Shown here in pieces: positions 26,901 to 38,400 of a DNA stretch of 64,000 nucleotides (positions are counted from its first letter, which is position 1; the number at the start of each line of letters is the position of its first letter). Source of the DNA: Pristionchus mayeri (taxonomy: Eukaryota > Nematoda > Chromadorea > Rhabditida > Neodiplogasteridae); contig BTRK01000006.1 of the NCBI GenBank assembly GCA_036245805.1, positions 36,770,901 to 36,834,900 of the forward strand. The letters run 5' to 3'. The position numbers were made by a program, and so were the translations under genes. Under the pieces are notes generated by a model. It saw only the letters and a program-made list of their open reading frames with translations. It did no database searches and had not been told where the DNA came from.

Positions 26901-29900
26901 GAGGAAACTAGCCGCGACCTTGGCAGCAGTGGACACATTCGAGTGTCGAAAGGGAGGTAGCTCCTGAGAGGAGAGATCGAGAAGAGTGGGGAGAGGAACG
27001 GGGAGAGATGGAATAATCCGGGTTTATGATGTTCAGAAAGAGACGAAATTGATGCTAGATTGTGAGTAGAAGAAGTGAGCAGATTTGAACGAAGATTCGG
27101 CGAGAGAGCAGAAAAATGGGGGATAGAAAGTATGGCTGAACGAACTTAATGGCACGCAAAATGCCGTCTGCTGATTCAAACGTTCTGAGATCAGAAGGAC
27201 AGATAAGTTGAAAGAATAGAGCAGAGAGAGAAGGAATCAGTCAGTTAGAATGGCAAGATGGGAAGGAAAGTAGGTGCCGGGGTTCAGAGGGATGGGACGC
27301 AACCATTTGACGGTCACGGCTCATTACATGCAGGTGGGTGAAGAATGGACCGAATACGCAGATCCGCCTTCTCTTCGCCTTCCTTTTTGCCCTTCGGCCT
27401 GTCTTGTTTGAGTGAAAGTGTTGGATGGTGGGAAAAGCACGGGGGAACAGGCATTTCATACTACTACAACATTCACGGACCAACTGCGATCGGCGAGGCT
27501 CAATTCTCCCCCTCCTATTATCGTCGGCACCTTTCATGATTTGCATAACTCCAAAAACTGGATGGTACTTTAACAACTTTTTGCAAAAACATGGCACTTC
27601 ACTCACTCTTCCCAGTGATCATCAGACTAGTCGTCGCCACCGAAGAACCCGCGGAGTTGATAGCAGCACAGATGTAGTTGCCCTTAGGAGGTACGGTATT
27701 ATCAGAAGAGCTACTCGAAAGTTGGGCGATCGTTTCTTCATTTTTCTTTCTACCGATCGTGGGGTGAGATAGTGCATGTAATGGAGAAGTCTATCGTACC
27801 TTGAACTCAAATTTGTGAGAGGAAAATAATAATTGATATACCTCATCGTGTGGTCGCACATCACTCAGATGTAATTCTCCAGTCTGCGAGACTGTAATCC
27901 GACCATCGGAAGAAGTGTGACCAGGGAAAAGCACCGACTGAAACGGGAATCCCATTTCTATGGGAATAAATCACTCGTAATAGAAATGTGGCGAGCAATT
28001 TTAGTTTATAGGCAGAGTCATGCACTTGTGGAGAGATGGCCGAGCGGTCTAAGGCGCTGGTTTAAGGCACCAGTCTCTTCGGAGGCGTGGGTTCGAATCC
28101 CACTCTCTTCAGACCTTTTGCTATATTTTTCGCTAACGATATACAGGTTCCTCGCAGACAATTTATACTTTTCGCATAGTCATTCTAATTAAGAGACCCT
28201 CCACTAGAGAACGTAGCTTCTGAGAGGGGTTCACGGACGGCATTTTTGGAACCCCTCTCAATCATTCTGCGGTGAAGTTATCATACCGAGTGCGGATATT
28301 TGGCCCAGTTAGAGCGCTCCTGGTGCACTTCCTGAAAAATGAAGGACCGACCCCAAAAAAAGTCGAAATTTTCATCCCTCGAAAAATTATGTTCTTTAGA
28401 GTTTTTCTGGTTTATTTTGCGATGAAAATTCGAAAAAGGGGTTCTGGAAGCGCTCAGATAACGATAAAGGGTCGAAAATCAAAATTATCTTCATTTTTTG
28501 GACGCCTTGAAAAAAATTTATTCGGCGGTCAAAAAGTTATTGTCATTTTCGAAATCTACGTAAAAAAGTACGTCTAGGGTTTTAATTTGACATTTCAAAA
28601 CCGAAGCCGTCGGCTACTAGAGATCATAAAATGAAAGGGAAAACGAGATCTCTCCCTACGCAACCTGAAGGGACACGGCTTCGAAAATTCGTGAAAAACT
28701 GAATTTTATCGATTTTTATTGTTTTTATTGATCAATATCACGGGTATTACATCATTAATCTCGCCGAATATTAGTGAAATCCAATTAGTACAAACAATAA
28801 TACAATTTCTAAAATATTTGGTTGAATCTGAGAAAAAAAAATGTTCTCGAAAAAATCATCAATGACCCCCCTATCATGGAAAAAATGAGTTTTCAAAAAA
28901 ATTGAGACCTACCACCGTGACTCTGAGAAATCATTAAATACCTTTTTATTTCTTATTCTAAGCTGAAGAAAATGTAATTGGACCGATAATTTTGCATTTG
29001 GAGACTCTTAAAACCTGCAAAAATTAAATAAAATATAGATTTTCACGAATTTTCGAAGCCGTGTCCCTTCAGTTCACATCAAAATCCATACAGAGTAACA
29101 GAAAAGACGAAATAATAAATTACAACGACAATTTGATACATTTTGAACGTTTATTTTTCCGATATAACCGATAAAACCTGTCAGAAATGTAGAACTCCAA
29201 AATCGAGGTGGTCGAGCACACGATTTTGAGAACTAGTTATCCATATCCCTAGTTTGTGGTCTCGATTTGGAGTATGGGCACTGTTAATGCAATTTCAGCA
29301 CTTAAAGTGTGCCTTTTAACACTCAATAACGGTATCGGTCTCGGTTGCGTAGGGAGAGATCTCGTTTTCCCTTTCATTCTATGATCTATAGTAGCCGACG
29401 GCTTCGGTTTTGCAATCTCAAATTAAAATCCTATACGTACTTTTTTACGTAGATTTTGAAAATGACAATAACTTTTTGACCGCCGAATAAATTTTTTTCA
29501 AGGCGTCCAAAAAATGAAGAAAATTTTGATTTTCGACCCTTTATCGTTATCTGAGCGCTTCGAGAACCACTTTTTTTCGAATTTTCATCGCAAAATAAGC
29601 CAGAAAAACTCTAAAGAACATAATTTTTCGAGGGATGAAAATTTCGACTTTGTTTGTGGTCGGTCTGGCATTTTTCAGGAAGTGCACCAGGAGCGCTCTA
29701 ACTGGGCCAAATATCAGCACTCGGTATGAGAACTTCACCGCAGAAAGATTGAGAGGGGTTGCAAAAAGGCCGTCCGTAAGGTAGGTACGTTCTCTCGTGG
29801 AGGGTCTCTTAAAACAAAGTGTTCCTTTGAAAATAACAGTAAATTGGTCATCAGTTGCACACAATGAATGAATCGCAATTTTTCATTTTCAACGAGGTAT

Positions 29901-32900
29901 TTCCTGTTTTTCCCTTATTCTCACCGCTGATCCCTCCTTGCTCCAGTAGATGGCTGGATTCGGTTGACCACTGGCGGTGCACTCGAACTGCGCCCTCCCT
30001 CCCTGGTCCACGGTGAGATCCTGCGGACGAAGCACGAAAGCCGGAGGCGCCTGAAACATCGAAATCATTTATAAGGTCGTACACTTCTTTGGCAGAACAT
30101 AATTTACATACGAGAGTAAAGTATTTTATAACTGGTCCTTTTGCAAAAATTCTTTAATTTTGAGTCTCTGTGATAGATTTGATGCACAATATTTTCATCC
30201 AGTGCCGAGTTCTACGAAGAAAAGTTCTAAAATGGAACACCCCAATATTTGCCCGTACAACAAGATAGGTATCAGCGTACCTGTACTCTCAGCCTTGCCG
30301 TAGCCTCGATGGATCCGGCTGGATTGCGTGCGTTACATATGTACTCGCCCTCGTCGGAGACTTGCACTCTCAAATTACACAGTTGAAATTAGCTTATTAC
30401 ATGGAAGAACTCGTCGATAATTCTCATAAGACTATTGTCAGGGATAAGTGATGATCTTGCGGATGGCATTAAGACGAAAATGCTCACCGATCGATCTTCA
30501 GTCCTCGGTTGTCCTGGGCGATGTACGCACGTTGTGCTGGCATTTGCGCGTTCGCCTTCTTCCAACTGAAAATTGAACATTAATTTCAGGCTGTACTTAC
30601 GAAGTCGTGATAACAATTCTGATATTCAATGCATTGAATTTCCTTGGAAACGGGAAAATCCAGGTGAAAACAGGACGAAATTTGTGCTCGAAATTAGTGC
30701 GTTGATGCAATTTATCAAGGTCAACAGCTCACCTGATCTGTGGTTGTGGTTCGCCAGAGACTCTGCAGTCGAAGAGTACCGATGATCCGACGTCGACGGT
30801 GATGTCGGAGGGTTCGAGCTGAAACGATGAGATATTGGGATGTAAACAAAATTTCTGTAATCGATCGAAATGTAAGGAAGTAATTCTGCAAGACGACTGC
30901 AACTCACGATGAACTTGGGTTTCTCGTAAACACTCAGTCTCGCAGGAGGAGACGTTCGCTCGCCCACCATATTCGTCGCTACGCATACGTACTGGCCAGA
31001 ATCAGTGTGCCGCACCTGAAAAATACTCGTTGAGGATGTAGAGGCTGACGATGCTATTTGGACTTAATTTTGTTAATCAAAGGGAGGATTCAATATTTCG
31101 AGCGACTCACACTCTCGATGACCAGATTTCCATCTGGATGGAGGCTCATTCGGGGCTCTTCGTCACTGATCCTTATCTCCTTGTCGTCCTTCTTCCACGT
31201 CACGATCGGTTCCGGGTATCCTCGAGGAGGAGAACACTCAAGAGTCGCCTTGTCTCCAGCGAGAGCCTGCATAAAGGACGGCTTATATTTGATAAAATCC
31301 GTTTTTGATATTGTGCTCTGTTGTAGCTATCTTCCTCTTATCCCTTTTCCGTTTTTCCATTTTTATGCGCTATGAAAAGCGGATTAGCGTGCTCTCTTTT
31401 GCTACTAACAGTAGCCTAAAACATATGGAGAGATGGCCGAGCGGTCTAAGGCGCTGGTTTAAGGCACCAGTCTCTTCGGAGGCGTGGGTTCGAATCCCAC
31501 TCTCTTCAGAATTTTTGCATTCATTAGTCGAAATAATGTGGCCGTATGTTTGATCATTGTTGATGCGAATCGCGATTAATTACTCAAGTTTTGAAAGGCA
31601 GTTCCAGGCATTGTTGGAAAAATGAAGTACCTGCACTGGTCTGGGTCTACTCCTGAATTCTTCCTTGAGCATGGCGATCTTGAGCACTCCTTCTCTCGAT
31701 CGGGCCGTACCGTCTGCGTTGTGCGCCTCGCAGTGGTACGTGCCAGCATCAGCATCCTAATATGCAGATTATTTGTTTTCGAAACATACTATATATTTTT
31801 AGGTATATAAGAAAATTACTTATTCAAAACGACCTTTCATTTTAAAGAAGTCAAGTCTATCGTACCTTTCCGTTCTTTCCTTGGTTAACCCGCAGGAGGA
31901 AGAGTGATCCCGTGTCGAGCAGAATCCGATGTGACGTCACTTGCTCCTTGTTCGTTGTTAGCTGAAATTCGTTATTTATTCATTGATGTGTGCCGGATTC
32001 CAATGAATTATGTCTCACGGTGTAGATAAATTGCAATGTTCAGAATCAAGATTCTTGATTTGTCCTGTTCTTCCTTCTGTCAAGTGATGTGCTCACCTGT
32101 TGTCCGTCCTTGTACCATGTGATGATGGCGTCGCTTGGTTTGGCCTGGCAGTTGAGTGTCGCTGGTGATCCCTTCGGAACGACGACATCCAGAGGGTGCT
32201 CAGTGATCACCGGTTCTTCTACAAATTGCAGATTAGCATTGCAATGTCACCACTCCTTTCTGGTCCCATATCTTTATTGGCGCATAGAAAGGGACATCAG
32301 TTAGCCGTTGTATTGTAGTGTAATGTCTACTGTATGCAAAATATATTGCATGCAATACATTTTCCTAGTGATCGTACTGCGACTACAGTAATCACGACAT
32401 TCTGAGAATGCCAAGATGATCTTCAACTGCTGCATGCGCCGAGTAAATATTTGTGTTGACTACCACTGGCTTTTCTTAAATTAGTCAACGCTTCTCTAAT
32501 TTCACTGAAGACCTCCCTAAAGAAACCCTCAAATAGCAGACAAAAGATGCGCGTTCTTCCAAACGGATCACTCTAAGAATTTCTCTAGTAAAATAGGTTT
32601 GATCCCTTTCTCCGTCGTTCCTCCCTCCCTCCTCTTCCTCTCTCCCTCTTCATCACCCTTCCTTCCCACTCCACTCTCCCATTCACTTCGCCTGCATCGG
32701 TCACATCCTCTGTCTCTAATCAAATTTCGGCCGTGAAGAGCGTTCATTCTCCCTCTGCCCCCTTCGGACAAGACCGATTATCCCCCCATTAAGAGAGAGA
32801 CAGAGAGGGAGAGAGAGAGAAGAGGGGGATAATTCGAGGATAGAAGAAGAGATCCTTGAGAAGCTGCTGCCTTCTCTTTTCCTATACCGGATGTATGAGG

Positions 32901-35451
32901 AGTCTCGATGGATTGGAAGGAAATGGGAAAAACGGCTTGCTTTAGGTCCACTGCGGCTATAGGGATATCGCTCAAATGTAGGTCCTGCTATTCACACATC
33001 TACCTCTGTCTCTTCAACTGGACGTGAAATGAAGATACTGGATAGCCCCGATACTCGAGAGTTGACCCATCTCTCCCTCCCTCTTCCTCTTCCTACAGCA
33101 GCCTTCACGGAATGCGGGTGACCAAAAAAGAAGAGTGAAGGTCGATCGAGACACACAAAAAGGGAGATAAATCAAGAGACTGTTGGCATTTCCTATGAGA
33201 AATGGCGCAGATCGATCAGTGCGATCTCATCGAATCTGTGCCATCCTCGAACGATTCCAGGCCTAATTACCGGGCAGTCCCTTTCATAATTAACTCTCGC
33301 CCATTCTAATTGTCGACTGTCCGTCTCTCCTATTCACTGTCTCTCTCTCCTCATCTCAAGGGAGATATCCTTCCACTAGGCTCATTTCGAGCGACGACGT
33401 GCTAATGTATGCAGAAGAAGGAAAGAGATGTGGAAAGAGAGAAGGGAGGAGGAGGAGGAAGACGGTACGCATGGGACACACACTTGAAAGGAGCGAGGGT
33501 GCGAGAGATGAGTAGTATATTTCATTTGTCGAATCGTCCCTCAGCAGATAAATCATTCAGGAGTGAGCACACTCTCCCGTTGTAGATTACTCCCTCACGT
33601 ATGCAGACAGAGAGAAACTAATCTAGGGAGTGACCCTCCATCTATTATTGATCACTCGCGCACAGTAGATCACGCTACAGATCGTCGTTCAAGGTCTTTT
33701 CCGGGCGCAACTCGGTCTAAGTGCGTGTTAGCTCTAACCAGGTGTCACTTCCGCTGAACGCTCTCTCTGCGAGCGGTCGATTCCTCCCCCAAGTGGGCAG
33801 ATGTCCGATCTTCCTCTCTCTCATAATGGAAGATGAGGACTCGAAGGGAAACTCGAGATGACAACCTGTCCAGTGTGTGTGCATGTACATGTAAGTGGAT
33901 CCAAGAACGGGCTCCAACTCCGTGCAATAACCTCCCCTCCGTTGCTTCCCAGTCCATCCCCAGATTAGCCGACTATAGTGGTCACAACAAGTCAGAAGTG
34001 GCTATTCAATCCGGGCAGAAAGCACGAAAACAGGTGAGAAGCAGCCCTCTCTCCTTTATAAGATTCCTTCCCCTTCCCCTTTCCCGGGATGGCTAACAGT
34101 ACTGTTGGCGACCTTTCTATGTGATCGGTCGTCCCTAGCCGGCTAGTGCATGAATCAGTGCCCTTTCCATTCTCCCTCTTCCTCCATTCTTCCTCCACCA
34201 CTCTCGATGTAGCTAATCAGCCCCGACAGTCTGGCATATGCCCCTCCTCTATGCTCATTCTCTCATTAGCTCGTGTTATCCTCAAGAGAAGAAGCCTGTC
34301 CAAGAGGTCAAGGCAGAAGGCGGGCTACAGGACTAATTGATCTCCCACCCCCCCCCCCCCCTTCACACCCCTACTCCTCACTAACAAAGACGAATGGGCA
34401 GCCCATTCGAAGGATGAATTTATGAAAGAAGAATACTGTGGGATATGAGAGCAGGGAATAATTCCTTTGTGAATTCCCCACTCTCTTCCCTCCGCACAGT
34501 CTCTCTCACTCTCTGCACGCTCTCGATTTCCCATGATCTCTCTGCAGTGATGGGAATGAGATTGAGATGGGCATTGAGATAGAAGAGAGACTCCTTCGGA
34601 TGACACCGATCAGGGATGGGGCAGATAACAAGATGAGATGAGTGCCATTTACGATCTCGAGAATCTCTTTGAGATGAGAGGAAGAGAAGATCGGAATGGA
34701 GACCATCCATCATAAACAGATCTTCCCCTAGTATTAGCTCTACTTCCTTCCCTGAATTCTTCGGTGTGGTCTTGATGAGAAAGCCTCCATCTCCTTGCTC
34801 TTCTCTCTCATTACGACGAGTCGAAAGACGACGCTAATTTGTCGCCTTTGAGTCCTTCTTCCCTCTCTCTCTCTTTTGCTGACCAGTTGTTGGCCCAATA
34901 GAAGCATAGACGACGAGGATGAGAACGAGTCCCGGATCTCTTCCCACCCCAGATTCAAAGGTGCCAATCAACTATACTAAGCGCCGAATGTAGCCTCGAC
35001 TACTCGGGGAGATACAAAAGAGGCGAAACGAGAGCCATATGGTTTCTGCTCCCATTCTCCCTTCGCATTCTATCAATCTCTCACAGCTTGGCAGCGCTAT
35101 GTAATTTCAACACCCTCTAAGGAGAAGAGGAAGCAAAGAGAGGAGACAAGGGATGAGAAGGAGCGGGCTGCGCTTGTCTCGAGTTATGATCGCAAGTGAT
35201 TTCCCATGTGAGAGAACGAGAGAGAGACAAGAGTCAAGGGAGAGCGAGTGAACTGGACCAGATGGCTTAACAGGCAGCATAACGAGCAGATAATGTCAAT
35301 TAGAGCCAGAGAGAGTCTCAAGAGAGGGCACTACGCAGCAATGTACAACAGCACGCGAAACATTGCAATACTTGGAAACTTGCAGAAAGGTTAAGCACAT
35401 ACCTGTGAGCACTGCCGTCACCAGCAGCGCTATTGAGATGAGAGGAAGCAT
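14819..35451 (-). CDS. sax-3: SAX-3/Robo axon-guidance receptor, 30 exons, complete
   Basis: Exons (minus): 35451-35403, 32218-32097, 31961-31866, 31756-31631, 31266-31111, 31015-30908, 30818-30733, 30565-30488, 30368-30281, 30050-29925, 27937-27842, 27682-27607, 21304-21140, 21098-21044, 20117-20035, 19851-19664, 19505-19340, 17654-17521, 17454-17390, 17311-17163, 17081-16966, 16914-16743, 16669-16503, 16450-16353, 16250-16049, 15959-15784, 15717-15627, 15506-15293, 15177-14977, 14883-14819; 1237 residues. Signal peptide [16 protein letters not shown]; five Ig domains (about 18-503) with paired Cys/Trp/Cys; three FN3 domains (508-835); TM about 860-880 ([16 protein letters not shown]) followed by RRKR. 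The cytoplasmic part has PSPYATTTL (CC1-like) and [12 protein letters not shown] (Ena-binding CC2-like), and ends near MGISASTL. Robo receptors bind Slit to steer axons and cells. Exon 24 needs a GC donor. Introns 1 (3.2 kb) and 12 (6.3 kb) are very long. Confidence 0.95.
17888..18799 (+). CDS. Secreted protein with alternating C-x10-C and C-x6-C modules, nested in sax-3 intron
   Basis: Plus-strand gene inside the sax-3 intron between exons 17654-17521 and 19505-19340. Exons 17888-17953, 17993-18187, 18229-18318, 18364-18501, 18540-18596, 18644-18799; 233 residues. [15 protein letters not shown] is a signal peptide. After an acidic, Ser-rich spacer come six cysteine pairs that alternate strictly: C-x10-C ([12 protein letters not shown]), C-x6-C (CKSYPSSC), C-x10-C ([12 protein letters not shown]), C-x6-C (CLAFEQFC), C-x10-C ([12 protein letters not shown]), C-x6-C (CKRFVEKC). 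This suggests three repeated two-pair modules, probably disulphide-linked helices in a secreted protein. Exons 2-6 are all phase 0. The exon 2 donor is ambiguous: CCA|GTACC and AAT|GTGCG both keep frame. I do not recognise the family. Confidence 0.75.
18981..19252 (+). mobile_element. tRNA-derived SINE with 12-bp target-site duplication
   Basis: Starts with a tRNA-like head that holds an A box (TGGCGCAGTGG) and a B box (GAGTTCGATCC) at tRNA-like spacing, the internal promoter for RNA polymerase III. A non-tRNA body follows and the 3' end is a short CCTGTA repeat (about three units). The element is flanked by a perfect direct repeat ATTCTAATGCGC at 18969-18980 and 19253-19264, the mark of retroposition. 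It lies in a sax-3 intron, antisense to sax-3, shortly after the nested cysteine-rich gene. Confidence 0.85.
20919..20946 (+). repeat. (CT)14 microsatellite
   Basis: Perfect CT dinucleotide repeat in a sax-3 intron. Confidence 0.95.
21305..27606 (-). other. sax-3 intron 12, 6.3 kb, purine-rich on the plus strand
   Basis: From about 21.5 to 27.2 kb the plus strand is mostly A and G, with repeated GAGAGA, GGAGGA and AGGAAG runs and little else. The long minus-strand frames here (for example 26205-25612) run through CT-rich DNA that seldom makes stop codons; they lack any domain, signal or codon structure. I see no exon or RNA gene. Confidence 0.6.
28030..28111 (+). tRNA. tRNA-Leu(AAG), copy 1, in sax-3 intron
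   Basis: 82 nt that fold as a type II tRNA: acceptor GGAGAGA paired with TCTCTTC (one G-T pair), A box TGGCCGAGCGG, anticodon arm CTGGT-TTAAGGC-ACCAG giving anticodon AAG, long variable arm CTCTTCGGAG, T arm GTGGG-TTCGAAT-CCCAC with a B box, and discriminator A. A T run (CTTTTG) follows within a few bases and can end Pol III transcription. Antisense to sax-3. Confidence 0.95.
28193..29808. mobile_element. Foldback / long-TIR DNA element flanked by TTAA
   Basis: Two long inverted arms, about 28193-28700 and 29040-29808, match closely along their length, separated by a 340-bp loop. The ends are GAGACCCTCCAC and its reverse complement, each next to TTAA (28189-28192 and 29809-29812), which fits duplication of a TTAA target as made by piggyBac-like transposases. 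The right arm carries an extra stretch of about 265 bp (29073-29337) absent from the left. No transposase-like frame exists, so it is non-autonomous. It sits in the intron between the fourth-Ig exons of sax-3, 81 bp from a tRNA gene. Confidence 0.85.
31427..31508 (+). tRNA. tRNA-Leu(AAG), copy 2, in sax-3 intron
   Basis: Identical over all 82 nt to the copy at 28030, with unrelated flanks. Same anticodon AAG, A and B boxes, long variable arm and discriminator A. GAATTTTTG follows and supplies a T-run terminator. It lies in the sax-3 intron between exons 31756-31631 and 31266-31111, on the opposite strand. Confidence 0.95.
32219..35402 (-). other. sax-3 intron 1, 3.2 kb
   Basis: Separates the signal-peptide exon from the first Ig exon. 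It is a mosaic of pyrimidine-rich (about 32.6-32.8 kb, 34.0-34.2 kb) and purine-rich patches with a C homopolymer at 34348-34361. No exon was found. Long first introns often hold enhancers, but no specific site can be named. Confidence 0.5.
34348..34361 (+). repeat. C homopolymer, 14 nt
   Basis: Uninterrupted run of 14 C in sax-3 intron 1. Confidence 0.95.
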
Positions 35452-38400
35452 TGGGAAAGGGGAATCACAACCGCATCGATCGAAGGCCTGTAATGGAATA
35501 AGTGAGGGGAGGGGGCGAGCGACGAGTCACTGGGAAAAGACGTGGCTGAACGATGGGAATAAAGAAGGCGTCGCACAAAACGCTTTTTGCTGCCCTCAGA
35601 TGGTATCTCTGTTCTTATTCCGGAACACAAAGAGAGAAATGGGGATAAGTAGCAGAAAAAGGGTGATGGAAGAGAAGGCGAAGAGATCAGATATGGAAAA
35701 GGCGAAGAAACGAGTAGTCAGGATGAGAAGAGAAGGACTGCGCAGGATCTACCGATCGGAGTAAACATTGCCGTGGATTGACCCTAAACAGAGGAGGAGA
35801 AGGGTAATGAAGCCGAGAGGTCGGTAGATTGGATGAGGAAAGGAGACACAGGAAGTACGGGAGAGGACAGAAGGACCGATAAGGGAGAGAGAGGAGGAGG
35901 AGGGAGAGAACGGATGTTGACTGAGAGGAGGAAGAGAGGGAGGAGGAGCAGAGAGAGGGAGAGAAGTATTGAAACTGAAGGAGTGATGGGATGAATGATT
36001 GACGACTTCCAGGTGTGGAGATTGAATGGGTAAACGAAGTGGCAGAGGGATGAGTAGCGGAAATGGCGGGATTTTTGACGAGCTAAAAAGTGAGAGATTC
36101 CGACAGGTGACCCCTGGTGGGGTTCGAAGGAGGCGGAAATGATCTGTCGAGTGACCGGAGAATACTAATAATCGCGCGGGAGTAACGGTCGATTTGAATG
36201 CGCGTGGTGTGAATAAAAGTGAGGAGGGGCAATGAAGGAATAGCGAGGAGGGGAGAGCACAGGGTCAGGTTAGCGTGGTAGGGGAGGGGAGAGGCAGAGA
36301 GAGATGAGGGGGAGAGGGACTCAACCCCCGGATTGGGTCAGTGCTTACCTCTCTCTCTCTCCCTCTCTACCTTCCTCTCTCGGAGGGCTTATTATATCCA
36401 TCGATTGGATCCGTGCATGATCCGTGTGGGAGGTATCATGGATTGATTACAGTGGTGGGGACTGAACGGGGCCCCTCCAGTAATAAGAGGGAAGGTATAG
36501 AAGTGTGTCAACAGTCGCCTGAACGGCATTCCGTCCGTATCAAAGAGACCGCCTGATAAGTGAGGAGGAGGAGGAAGAAGAACAGTGTTCGTCAGACGGA
36601 GATCAGACAGAATGGAAGAGAAAGTGCATTGGTCGAGCAAGATTTCTTAGAAGTGCGAGAGGAAAATTCATGAAATGTTTTCTTCACAACGAGAAGTACT
36701 AGAGGGGTACACATTGGGCCGGGGCAATCATGAGTTTGGTGTGAGATTAGAAGTTAGCAGAAGTGCCCCCTCACTCCCTGGGAGTGAAAGAGATTAGTGA
36801 TGGGGTCGAGTGTGATAAGACTCGCGAGGTTGGAAGGAGAGAAGAGAGAGAGGGAGTAGTGACCACGAGATGGACAGGCTCCCGACTGCGTCCAATGACT
36901 GATTACAGCACAGGAGGGTCAGGCGATGATCCACCTCACGGATAGGGGAAGGCAAAAAGTGCACACATAGACACGCTGTTTGCAAGCTGTCGAACATCGG
37001 GAGGGGCGTGAGAGAGAAGAGAGAGAAAGGGTGGAAAGATACAAGATGGATCAACAGACGGTCTGCCAGCGGGCAATGAAGGATTGGGAAGAGGATGGGA
37101 GAATCCCATCCAATGGGGGATGGAGGTGCGAGGGTAATGACCTGTGAAGGCGGCTTCGAAAAGAACGAGGGAAACGAACTGCTAACTGGTCTCGGATTAG
37201 CGATCGAAGATGCAGAGAAGGTTTAGGGAGAAGAGAAGAGGTATCGAGATAAGAATGCTTGTAGCTCAGCATATACGCATATGGATACAACCATTGGGGG
37301 AGGAAGAGTGATGAGCGAGAGGGGGAGAAGAAAGAAGATGAGAGATGGAGAACGCTGACCAGGGATGATTAATTGAGGGACGGGCGGCCCTCCTCCCTTC
37401 CTACTCTCCCCTCCTCCCGCCTCTCTCCCCCACTGCAACATACAAGACCACTCCCTTTCATAGATGAAAAACCAAGGCCTAGCGAGCCCCCTAAAAAGAA
37501 ACCTTCGTGGGAAAGAGAGAGATTTTGCACTACGAGGAGGGGAATTTCTAAGGACACAACAACGAATCATTCACGATTGCTGCATTTGGTTTCTCGTTGA
37601 GAAGAGTGATGCTCGATTCCATGCTTAGCGTGTCCTTGCAGAGAAAGACTACAGATGTATGAGCAGCTAACGGAAGACAGTACTTGTTTTCCTCGTGTAT
37701 GCACAAGTGATCATTCAACAAGGCGTCAAACTCAAAGGTAGAGGCCGAACGAATGGCCAGATTACTGTGGGAGAAGAGCCTTCTGATCGCAAATAACGAA
37801 GAAGGAAGGAAGAGAGATTTCCCACTCTATGAAATCTATACCGTGGAGGAGGGGAAGGGGAGTAATAGAGAATGAAAGAGACTGTCACGGATATTGGCAA
37901 GACTTTCGATTCAGAGATGTAGTGAAGTGCGAGATTCAGGCCAATCGAGGAAGGGAATGCCCTCGCATAATCAGGAGTGCATCCTACTATCTCTGCTGCA
38001 CGGAGGACGAAGTGAGATTCAATTTTCGAGATGAGAGAGAGAAGGAGATAGAAAAAGGAGGAGAGAGAAGGTCCGCTTGAGCGGGAAGTACATGAAGTTG
38101 ATGAGTTGGATGAGGCCTTGAGTGGCCTGCCAAAATGAAAACAGCCAAAGCACTAGTGAAACATAAACATTGCGTGAACCCTGTTTTGAGTAGCTTGAAA
38201 CGACGTAATAAAAACAGAGCTGCTTTGCTGCGGATTACGCTGGAGGGAAGCAGCGTTTGCGAGAATAACGTGAGAAAGCAGAGAGATCTCATCAACAGAC
38301 AATCGCAATTAGTCGGAAGGAAAAGGGGCTGCATGCAGCACAATCAACAATTCCATTCGAGAGACTACCGGAAATTGTTTGCTACACATCCACGGTATTG

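Noticed and set aside
28272..29864. Two related short frames in opposite arms of the foldback element
   Set aside because: They are the two inverted arms translated, not a conserved gene; both are short and lack transposase motifs.
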